Position numbers and translations under genes: made by a program. DNA of 8,937 bases. It comes from Microcaldota archaeon (GTDB taxonomy: Archaea > Micrarchaeota > Micrarchaeia > Micrarchaeales > Micrarchaeaceae). The stretch's first letter is position 1. The number at the start of each line of letters is the position of its first letter. The notes under the pieces were generated by a model. That model saw nothing but the letters and a program-made list of their open reading frames with translations, was not told where the DNA came from and searched no databases. The stretch spans positions 1 through 8,937 of the forward strand of contig JAJYEJ010000035.1 of assembly GCA_021785805.1 (NCBI GenBank), given 5' to 3'. This document shows positions 1 through 5,200 of the stretch, piece by piece.

Positions 1-1
1 G

Positions 2-70
2 AAGACGCATCCGAATATGAAGCTCCCTGTTAATCGCAGGGGCAATACAGGAGTAGAGGGCTCCAGCTAG
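2..70 (+). CDS. Possible C-terminal tail of an upstream gene (partial)
   Basis: One plus-strand frame is open from the left edge to a TAG at 68-70, encoding 22 residues that start KTHPNMKLPV and end GVEGSS. The other two plus frames close within about 35 bases. The tail would end just before the TATA-like sequence of the next gene, which is where a preceding gene would be expected to stop. An open run this short is easily chance, and I recognise no family in it. Confidence 0.25.
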   Translation, partial: KTHPNMKLPVNRRGNTGVEGSS

Positions 71-79
71 TATTAAATA
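71..79 (+). promoter_or_regulatory. TATA box of the 474-aa gene
   Basis: TATTAAATA lies about 39 bp before the ATG at 114. Archaeal transcription usually begins about 25 bp after the TATA centre, so the start is expected near 100. That leaves a short leader, just long enough to hold the GGTGGA Shine-Dalgarno at 105-110. Confidence 0.5.
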
Positions 80-113
80 TCTGTATCGGTTTCATAGATT
101 AGAAGGTGGATCA

Positions 114-1538
114 ATGCCATTGTTCAAAAAGAGAGCGAACGAGAAGAAGACTCGGCAAGTAGTAATATCGGCCATAAGGACCATAAACGAGCAACTTCAG
201 AACTTCACCTCTGCTATGGATAAGATAACCGAGTTTGAGTCAGGCGTTCCCCATGCCCAAAGCGGCGAGGATAGGCTCAGGGGAGAATACACCTCGGTAA
301 TCAGCGACGGGGCTATGGCGTTTCTTGAGGAAGGAATAGTTCCTCCAGGGACCGTTGAACTCATGAACAAGAGCGCAGCGGGTTTCATAGACGCCATCTG
401 TACCAAAGGGATAGAAGCGGGAATGGAGTGGACGATAAACGAAGCGGACAATATTGAACGGCGTGCAAAGAAGATAGGAGGCGAAAGTTCGGCGATAGGC
501 AAGGTCATCCGCATGGCCGACTACCTGCAGAAGCTGAAGGACAGTCCTTTCTGGACCGACAAGACCATTTACTCCGGATATGTTAAAGCACTGAATGACC
601 CTAAGACGCTCAACGAAGCCGCAAAGCAACTGACATGGCTGGTGACAAAGGTATTCCTGCTGCAGATGTGCGATGACATAGTCGGAACTGTGCCAAATGG
701 CAAGACGCCAAGCAAAGACGTGGTAGCACTGAAGGTACAAGAATACTGTTTGAGGATGAAGCCACTCAATCATAGGGTCGATATGCTGCTGAGGAAAGGG
801 ACCGGGGCCGAGGCACGCGCATGGCCTAGGGAAAGGGCACGCGCCAGCACCAATTGGCACTGGCAGACAAGGCTTTATATCCTGAGGGATCGTGGAGCTT
901 CAGATGCTCTGGCCAGGGGCGATCCGGACGGAGAGCTCAGAGACCGCTTGGCCACAGGAACGGCCAGGATGTCGCACGCCGCAAAGATAAATAACATACT
1001 CATATCAAGATGGGCTAGCCACAACTCCACAGCCATAGGGAAGGAGTGGGTGGAGCTACACAAAAAGGCGTCTGCATCGAAAAACATAGATGACGCAAAG
1101 GTAGCTAGCAGAATGGCCCTAAGGCTTTACATGCTAAGGACTGGAAGCAAGGTGCCTGATGCCACATTCGGGAATGACGCTGCTACCGTGGTGGACTTGA
1201 GGTTGAACAGCAGGGCGCACTTCCTAGGAAGAGGAGACGGAGTCTGGATAAACACATATTCGGCCTTGGAAGGAGAAGCCAATATCAGGATGGACTCTAA
1301 TACTGGGTCTGCACCGCAGGGCATACTTAGGCTCCCTCCACCTGAGCCGTACTCCGGCGAGGATGAACGGGATGTGTGGGAGGAGGAGGGCGTACTGGCC
1401 GAGATGACAAACACACCAGACAAGGATAAGGTGCTTCCGGAATCAAAGCAGCCTCCACTGACCTCTGATGAACTTCATAAGATACTGCATGATCTCGATG
1501 TGGCGCTTGAGAAGATTACGGGCAAGGTAGCCCAGTAG
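114..1538 (+). CDS. Unrecognised soluble 474-aa protein
   Basis: I do not recognise this family. The ATG at 114 is preceded at a 3-nt spacing by GGTGGA, a good archaeal Shine-Dalgarno, and by a TATA box, so the start is well supported. There is no signal peptide or membrane segment, so a cytoplasmic protein is likely. The N-terminus is basic (MPLFKKR) and followed by predicted helix to about residue 40. Residues 230-345 are rich in Arg, Ala and Trp and carry two similar motifs, RLYILR at 253-258 and RLYMLR at 337-342, each followed by Asp-Ala 11-12 residues after its first Arg. Residues 400-455 are rich in Pro, Glu and Asp and probably disordered, and a short amphipathic helix closes the protein. 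The next gene is 191 bp downstream with its own promoter candidates, so this is probably a single-gene unit. The function is unknown. It may be lineage-specific. Confidence 0.85.
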   Translation: MPLFKKRANEKKTRQVVISAIRTINEQLQNFTSAMDKITEFESGVPHAQSGEDRLRGEYTSVISDGAMAFLEEGIVPPGTVELMNKSAAGFIDAICTKGIEAGMEWTINEADNIERRAKKIGGESSAIGKVIRMADYLQKLKDSPFWTDKTIYSGYVKALNDPKTLNEAAKQLTWLVTKVFLLQMCDDIVGTVPNGKTPSKDVVALKVQEYCLRMKPLNHRVDMLLRKGTGAEARAWPRERARASTNWHWQTRLYILRDRGASDALARGDPDGELRDRLATGTARMSHAAKINNILISRWASHNSTAIGKEWVELHKKASASKNIDDAKVASRMALRLYMLRTGSKVPDATFGNDAATVVDLRLNSRAHFLGRGDGVWINTYSALEGEANIRMDSNTGSAPQGILRLPPPEPYSGEDERDVWEEEGVLAEMTNTPDKDKVLPESKQPPLTSDELHKILHDLDVALEKITGKVAQ

Positions 1539-1582
1539 CGCACAGGCAAAACATATAAAGGCGTCAGTCGCACAACAACCTA

Positions 1583-1590
1583 TTTATATC
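1583..1590 (+). promoter_or_regulatory. Candidate TATA box of the PRODH-like/SDR unit
   Basis: TTTATATC is a good archaeal TATA core and predicts a start near 1611. An alternative, CATATAAAG at 1552-1560, would start transcription near 1582. Both are far upstream of the start codon at 1730, and I see no closer TATA-like sequence, so the choice between them is open. Confidence 0.35.
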
Positions 1591-1599
1591 CAGGATGGG

Positions 1600-1615
1600 A
1601 AGATGCCTGCATCTT
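1600..1615 (+). other. Short perfect hairpin in the intergenic gap
   Basis: AAGATG (1600-1605) and CATCTT (1610-1615) are perfect reverse complements around a CCTG loop. It lies 62 bp after the stop of the 474-aa gene and across the start expected from the 1583 TATA box. No T-run follows, so it is not a clear terminator. It could be part of a leader structure or chance. Confidence 0.3.
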
Positions 1616-1646
1616 ACTAGTGAGAGGTGCAGCCATAGACATCGAC

Positions 1647-1706
1647 TCCGTCTTTTGGCTAGCACATATCCCTGTCACCAGTGACCAACAGGCCGGCACG
1701 GACGGA
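1647..1706 (+). ncRNA. Possible extended hairpin in the PRODH-like leader
   Basis: TCCGTCT at 1647-1653 can pair with GGACGGA at 1700-1706 (one G-U). Inside it, TTGGCT at 1655-1660 can pair with GGCCGG at 1691-1696 with several G-U pairs, and GTCA (1674-1677) with TGAC (1682-1685) closes a tip. The pairings nest into one hairpin of about 60 nt that ends 23 bases before the TTG start. I read this by eye without an energy calculation. It resembles no riboswitch or sRNA class that I know. Confidence 0.25.
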
Positions 1707-1729
1707 AACAACCAGACAATGGTGTTTAT

Positions 1730-2668
1730 TTGGATGAGCAACGCGATAGCCTTATAAAGAGGGTGGTTTACCGCTTAGTGAAGAAGCACATAGCGGGCTC
1801 TACCGCTGACTCTGCACTGACGCTAGTCAGGGAGCTCAATGGAAAAGGCATGCATGCGACAGTTACATTCCTTAACGAGGGGGCTAACGATGTCACAAGG
1901 GCGCGCTACAACGCCAATACCTATTCCCAGATCGCAAGGCAGATTGCCAGGCTCCATCTCAACGCAGGGATATCCGTAAGGCTCAGCCAGGTAGGTCTTC
2001 TACCGAGCGACAACGCGCTGGAACGCTGCATGGAGGATATAATAAAGGTGACGAAGCCGTACGGCATCAACCTGTGGCTCGAGAGCGAGGACCATGTAAG
2101 CACTGATGAGCTATTCTCCATCTACAGGAGGTACAGGCAGGTGCACAAGCCCATAGGCATAGAGCTGCCTATATGGGAACCGCTGGACAAGAGCTTCATA
2201 AGGGATAACATCAGGGAGGGGGATTTCGTCAAGCTGGTCTCGTACACGCACAAGAAGGGTGCGCCTGTGAAGATAGAGAAGAACGGGAAGGGGCAGAACG
2301 GCGATAGCGACGGGAAGTCAAGGAGCAAAAAGGAGGAGCTTGCCGTCTACGTGTCTAACATAGGAAGGCTTCTCCAGGAGGGAGCGACCGTTTACGTGCT
2401 TGAACCCGACGAGAAGATGATAGCCAAGCTGGGGGGCTTCAGCAAGGAATACAAAAGGAATTTAATATTTGAACTACCATTAGGCTATAATAACAGGCAT
2501 ATGGCAAGATTGCTGAAGATGAGAATAAGGATGGGGGTTTACATCCCATACGGCAAGGATTGGACGCCGTATGTGATAAACAAGCTCACGGAAGGGCATA
2601 TGAGGGATCTTGCCGCTGCTGTGCTGTATGGCAAGAAAGCGGGTGCCGCAAATGCCAAGAACCTCTGA
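1730..2668 (+). CDS. Proline dehydrogenase-fold protein, probably not a standard PRODH
   Basis: The protein follows the FAD-dependent PRODH/PutA barrel along most of its length. HIAGSTADSALTLVRELN (20-37) matches the AGET...A...L N-terminal region, VRLSQVGL (83-90) the strand that reads K-L-[ST]-x-L-G-L in the family, and VYIPYGKDWTPY (270-281) the C-terminal VYVPYG..W.PY signature. PRODH oxidises proline to pyrroline-5-carboxylate. Key positions differ here: the Arg pair that grips the proline carboxylate is Asn284-Lys285, the usual KGAY strand reads SYTH (171-174), and the QAYL strand reads LPIW (146-149). A charged insert fills about 175-203. The start is TTG: GGTG at 1721-1724 sits 5 nt before it, an in-frame stop lies at 1682, and there is no other in-frame start between. 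The product is 312 aa, close to single-domain PRODHs. It likely shares a transcript with the SDR downstream. Fold assignment is fairly sure; the activity is unknown. Confidence 0.8.
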   Translation: MDEQRDSLIKRVVYRLVKKHIAGSTADSALTLVRELNGKGMHATVTFLNEGANDVTRARYNANTYSQIARQIARLHLNAGISVRLSQVGLLPSDNALERCMEDIIKVTKPYGINLWLESEDHVSTDELFSIYRRYRQVHKPIGIELPIWEPLDKSFIRDNIREGDFVKLVSYTHKKGAPVKIEKNGKGQNGDSDGKSRSKKEELAVYVSNIGRLLQEGATVYVLEPDEKMIAKLGGFSKEYKRNLIFELPLGYNNRHMARLLKMRIRMGVYIPYGKDWTPYVINKLTEGHMRDLAAAVLYGKKAGAANAKNL

Positions 2669-3725
2669 CAAAAACGCAGTGCCGAAGAAGATGAGGATAT
2701 GCCTAGTCACTGGAGCGAAAAGCGGCTTGGGGAACGCCGTAGTCAGGAGACTGCTGGCGAGAGGTGACGAGGTCAGGGTCTTGCTCAGGGAACACAAGAC
2801 AGACCTTAAGTCGTTCGTCGCCGGGCTTCCGCCTGGGACAATACCTTATATCGGAGACGTCAGGCTCACCGAGGAAAGCGACAAGCCGGCGCTTGATGAG
2901 GCGTCTAAGGGGGTCGACTGTGTTTTTCACCTTGCCGGTGCGGTCTACGTCCACAAACACACCTTCGACGAATTCATAAACACCAACGTCGTAGGCACAG
3001 AGAATGTATTGAAGGCTTGCGCGGATAACAACCCAGGCAAGACGATAAGATTCATCTTCCCGAGCACGGTGACCGTATATGGGAAGAAGCGCGCCGGCGA
3101 GATACTCACAGAGGAGTCGGATGTAAGGCCATTCAAGGCTTACACGAACACGAAGGTCATGGCGGAGCAGGTCATAAGGATTTTTGCTGACGTGAATCCA
3201 TTGATCAAGTATACGATATTCAGGCTCTCGTCCATGTATGGCCCCGGATACGATGAACCCTACTTCTTCAAGATTTTCAAATACATAAAGGAGCAGAAGC
3301 TGTCCTATGTGGGCAATGGACTAAATCATATATCATTGGTCCATGAGGAGGATGCTGCCGACATCCTTGTCAGTTCTGCAGACATGCCGCAGGCGGTGAA
3401 CAAGACTTATAACATAAGCGATGGCAGGGACTACACGATAAAACAGCTCTTCGACAAGGCTGCGTCATTCCTCGGAGTGCAGCCGCCGCACAGGCATATA
3501 CCGCCAGCGCTTGCCGCAATCGGCGCAAAGATGCTCAACATAGGGTCTGACGAGCTCGACTTCCTGACCAGCGACAGGAGGATAAGCATAGAAAAGGCAG
3601 AGGAGGAGCTTGGATTCAAGCCTAAGATGAACATGGATGTCGAGGGAAGGGCGATGGTGGACCGTTTCCTTACCAGACACAAGAGATACGCCGTGGTTGC
3701 CAGCAATCACAGCCGCAGCAGATGA
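2652..3725 (+). CDS. NAD-dependent epimerase/dehydratase (extended SDR)
   Basis: This is a Rossmann-fold enzyme of the extended short-chain dehydrogenase family, whose members act on nucleotide sugars, sterols or similar alcohols using NAD(P). From the ATG at 2652 it has 357 residues, normal for the family. The nucleotide-binding turn is TGAKSGLG (20-27), the strand FHLAGAVYV (92-100) follows, the catalytic Ser/Thr lies in PSTVTVYG (137-144), and the catalytic pair is Tyr164 and Lys168 (YTNTK). RLSSMYGPG about 35 residues later is also typical. GGGTG ends 7 nt before the 2652 ATG, which would overlap the preceding stop (2666-2668) by 17 bp. The alternative ATG at 2691 (MRICLVTGA) starts closer to the Rossmann strand but has a poor Shine-Dalgarno. 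The overlap points to translational coupling with the PRODH-like gene. The substrate cannot be read from the sequence. Confidence 0.88.
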   Translation: MPRTSDKNAVPKKMRICLVTGAKSGLGNAVVRRLLARGDEVRVLLREHKTDLKSFVAGLPPGTIPYIGDVRLTEESDKPALDEASKGVDCVFHLAGAVYVHKHTFDEFINTNVVGTENVLKACADNNPGKTIRFIFPSTVTVYGKKRAGEILTEESDVRPFKAYTNTKVMAEQVIRIFADVNPLIKYTIFRLSSMYGPGYDEPYFFKIFKYIKEQKLSYVGNGLNHISLVHEEDAADILVSSADMPQAVNKTYNISDGRDYTIKQLFDKAASFLGVQPPHRHIPPALAAIGAKMLNIGSDELDFLTSDRRISIEKAEEELGFKPKMNMDVEGRAMVDRFLTRHKRYAVVASNHSRSR

Positions 3726-3736
3726 CATCGCATAGC

Positions 3737-3744
3737 AATTTATC
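3737..3744 (+). promoter_or_regulatory. TATA box of the transglutaminase-like gene
   Basis: AATTTATC lies 27-35 bp before the ATG at 3772, predicting transcription from about 3765. The mRNA would have almost no leader, which fits the lack of a Shine-Dalgarno before this ATG. Confidence 0.45.
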
Positions 3745-3771
3745 CCTTGCCTGATAACTACTAGTGAGTGT

Positions 3772-4353
3772 ATGGGGGAGGAGGAAAGGAGGTTCACCAG
3801 GGAGGTTAAGCTCAATCAGCTGTATCTGGCGATAATAACCAGGTACAGGGACTACATAGAGGAGCATGAACACCTCTCGGTGGCAGAGCTGCCGTCCCTT
3901 GTGACACCGAAGAACGGAGCGGTAGAGGGCAAGGCTGCTGAGATAAAGTCGTCTTTCGGAACATATTCTTACAAAAGCAGCTTCAAGGAGGCGAGCCTAA
4001 AGGCCTTTGAGTTCGTGAAGAGCGAGATAGAGGATGCTATCCTGCCTCTGCAGTTCTGGCTGACCCCTGAAGAGACGCTGACATTCCTGACGGGCGACAT
4101 GATAGACAAGAACGTGCTGCTGTGCAGCCTGTTGATAAGCCTTGGCAACCCTTCGGCAAAGGTCCTGGTATGCATGAAGGACGGTTCAAGGCAGGTCTAC
4201 ACGTACTACGAGTTAGACGGTCGGATATCTCTCATGGAGCTGAAGGATGGGATAACCGAATTCGGAAGCAAAGCCGACATGCTGCGCACCGTAGGCGCAG
4301 GCGAAGACAGCATATCCTATGAGTTCAACGATAAGATGTACGTCGACTTATAG
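3772..4353 (+). CDS. Transglutaminase-like-fold protein lacking catalytic Cys/His
   Basis: Residues 97-150 follow the core of the transglutaminase/papain-like superfamily. LTPEETLTFLTGD (97-109) is the stretch before the nucleophile, NVLLCSLLISLG (114-125) is the helix after it, and a strand pair from 129 to 156 stands where the catalytic His and Asp are normally found. The family pattern is G-D-C-x-D; here it is GDMID, with Met110 in the Cys position, and the His strand reads RQVYTYYEL with no His. Thiol chemistry is therefore unlikely, and a binding or structural role is more plausible. Residues 1-95 are charged and probably helical. There is no signal peptide. The ATG at 3772 is close to the expected transcription start and probably read nearly leaderless. 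The gene converges on the 38-aa gene with 16 bp between the stops. The superfamily call rests on motif pattern alone. Confidence 0.7.
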   Translation: MGEEERRFTREVKLNQLYLAIITRYRDYIEEHEHLSVAELPSLVTPKNGAVEGKAAEIKSSFGTYSYKSSFKEASLKAFEFVKSEIEDAILPLQFWLTPEETLTFLTGDMIDKNVLLCSLLISLGNPSAKVLVCMKDGSRQVYTYYELDGRISLMELKDGITEFGSKADMLRTVGAGEDSISYEFNDKMYVDL

Positions 4354-4369
4354 CTGGGCTAGCGTCACT

Positions 4370-4486
4370 TTACCTTCTTGACCTTTTCATCTTTCGCCTT
4401 GCGGCTTTCTTGAGCTTGTTGATCTTTACCTTGTTCCTGTAGTGCCTTCCGACCTTCTTCCTTGGTTTAGAGACTGTCTTTTGCAT
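4370..4486 (-). CDS. 38-aa extremely basic peptide
   Basis: This small gene has a strong Shine-Dalgarno run (GAGGAGAGG ending 3 nt before the ATG at 4486) and a TATA box, ATTATAAA, about 37 bp before the start. The product is 38 residues with 19 Lys/Arg and no Asp or Glu. It opens MQKTVSKPRKK and ends in a basic tail, KMKRSRR. Nearly every residue from 19 on would form a highly charged helix. Such composition is typical of RNA- or DNA-binding peptides and of tiny ribosomal proteins such as L41e, but the sequence is not L41e as I know it (about 25 aa, Arg/Lys/Trp-rich). A ribosomal or nucleoid role is a guess. It lies downstream of the Hsp20 gene on the same strand with its own promoter, and converges with the transglutaminase-like gene. 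Confidence 0.75.
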   Translation of the reverse strand: MQKTVSKPRKKVGRHYRNKVKINKLKKAARRKMKRSRR

Positions 4487-4522
4487 ATTCCTCTCCTCTT
4501 GAACATCAACACTGATTTACCA

Positions 4523-4530
4523 TTTATAAT
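4523..4530 (-). promoter_or_regulatory. TATA box of the 38-aa peptide gene
   Basis: Read on the minus strand this is ATTATAAA, a near-consensus archaeal TATA box. Transcription is expected near 4500, giving a leader of about 14 nt that is almost entirely Shine-Dalgarno. It lies between the Hsp20 stop and the peptide gene, so the peptide is probably transcribed independently of Hsp20. Confidence 0.55.
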
Positions 4531-4548
4531 TAGTTAGCGTCATTTATA

Positions 4549-5106
4549 TTAATACTGCTGCACGGTATCCCTTGATACCCTGAACGCGACAGCTTTTTCT
4601 GTAGGCGGACCTTTCCGGAAGTTGACCTCCAGGATGCCGTTATGGAACCTTGCCTCTTTTGCGACCGGATCGATGCTGGTGCTTATGCGCACGGTCTTAT
4701 TGTAGCTCCTTGTCCTGCCCTTGGCCTCTATGTGCAGGCTGTTCGACGTCGCCCTTAGCCTTATATCCCTCTCTTCGACGCCAGGGAGTTCAGCTATCAC
4801 CGTGGTCTCATCGCTCTTCTCTATCACGTCTATCAGCGGCTCTCTCTCCTCCTCTATGGTCACCTTCGGTTGCTGGTCGGTCTTGACGTTGCCGAAAGAC
4901 TCTATGTGCGGCTTGCCATCACTGCCCATCCTTACGTTTACGCCGAAAACCACAGGCGCCTTGACCCTGTCTATAACCGCTATGCCCTCGAACTTGGAAA
5001 AGTCCTTTGACATCTGCTCCAGAAAACCGGCAATCAGCTGGTTTATCTCGGTGAAGTCATTGAATATCGCAGGTTTCTTGCGTTTGTTGTTGTCGTTCTT
5101 CGGCAT
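4549..5106 (-). CDS. Hsp20/alpha-crystallin family small heat-shock protein
   Basis: A small heat-shock protein, an ATP-independent holdase that binds unfolding proteins in the cytoplasm. Of its 185 residues, roughly 88-166 form the alpha-crystallin domain: ELPGVEERDIRL (106-117) is the family's central signature, and ARFHNGILEVNFRK (152-165) matches the conserved A-x-x-x-N-G-[IVL]-L ending. The N-terminal arm (1-85) contains PVVFGVNVRMGSDGKP (51-66), a form seen in archaeal Hsp20/GvpH-like proteins. The C-terminal tail has no I-x-I motif, which normally links subunits into large oligomers, so assembly may differ. GGGTG ends 7 nt before the ATG at 5106. The TATA box is at 5159-5167, and a perfect inverted repeat lies at the expected transcription start. 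No other gas-vesicle gene is nearby, so a general chaperone role is likelier than GvpH. Confidence 0.9.
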   Translation of the reverse strand: MPKNDNNKRKKPAIFNDFTEINQLIAGFLEQMSKDFSKFEGIAVIDRVKAPVVFGVNVRMGSDGKPHIESFGNVKTDQQPKVTIEEEREPLIDVIEKSDETTVIAELPGVEERDIRLRATSNSLHIEAKGRTRSYNKTVRISTSIDPVAKEARFHNGILEVNFRKGPPTEKAVAFRVSRDTVQQY

Positions 5107-5120
5107 GACACCACACCCGT

Positions 5121-5135
5121 AGCACGATGCGTGCT
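5121..5135. promoter_or_regulatory. Inverted repeat at the Hsp20 transcription start; candidate operator
   Basis: AGCACG and CGTGCT are perfect 6-bp arms around a 3-nt spacer. The Hsp20 TATA box at 5159-5167 predicts a start near 5134-5138, so the repeat covers or immediately follows it. That is where archaeal heat-shock repressors of the Phr type act. The sequence itself is not one that I can tie to a known regulator. Confidence 0.4.
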
Positions 5136-5158
5136 GAACATTACGCTTTCCTATTGCA

Positions 5159-5167
5159 TATATAAAA
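5159..5167 (-). promoter_or_regulatory. TATA box of the Hsp20 gene
   Basis: Minus-strand TTTTATATA, preceded by ATCC that could serve as part of a BRE. It lies about 53 bp before the Hsp20 ATG and predicts a leader of roughly 28 nt. Confidence 0.6.
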
Positions 5168-5200
5168 GGATAGCCATCAGGTACGGCTATGCTTCTTCGT

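Larger units (their letters stand above)
1539..1729. other. Intergenic gap with two TATA-like boxes and possible RNA structure
   Basis: This 191-bp stretch has no convincing coding frame. It holds a TATA-like CATATAAAG at 1552-1560, a second TTTATATC at 1583-1590, and two possible hairpins described separately. A transcript starting from the second box would carry a leader of roughly 115-120 nt before the TTG start at 1730. That is much longer than the leaders implied for the other genes in the window, so the gap may contain a structured leader or a small RNA. Confidence 0.5.

Noticed and set aside
114..300. Possible ESCRT-III/CdvB-like N-terminus in the 474-aa protein
   Set aside because: Only the basic start and helical pattern are similar. 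There is no MIM motif or Snf7-type helix arrangement that I can follow further.
240..860. A 206-codon open frame on the minus strand
   Set aside because: It lies wholly antisense to the 474-aa gene, which has a promoter and Shine-Dalgarno. The translation is Cys/His/Pro-rich and unlike a real protein.
1595..1684. A 29-codon frame before the PRODH-like gene, as a possible upstream ORF
   Set aside because: Its ATG lies upstream of the transcription start predicted from the 1583 TATA box and has no Shine-Dalgarno. The codons do not look selected.
1615..3768. The 10-mer TACTAGTGAG occurs at 1615-1624 and 3759-3768, each after a TATA box
   Set aside because: Repeated 10-mers are expected by chance many times in 9 kb. 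The distances to the TATA boxes differ (32 and 20 bp), and the flanks do not match.
3465..3815. A 116-codon minus-strand frame spanning the SDR end and the next start
   Set aside because: It is antisense to two better-supported genes, with no promoter or Shine-Dalgarno and no recognisable domain.
4370..4486. Ribosomal protein L41e as the identity of the 38-aa peptide
   Set aside because: Composition is similar but L41e is about 25 residues with a different order. The sequence does not align.
4721..5122. A 133-codon open frame on the plus strand
   Set aside because: It is the antisense shadow of the Hsp20 gene, and its Ser/Leu-rich translation is typical of a reversed coding strand.
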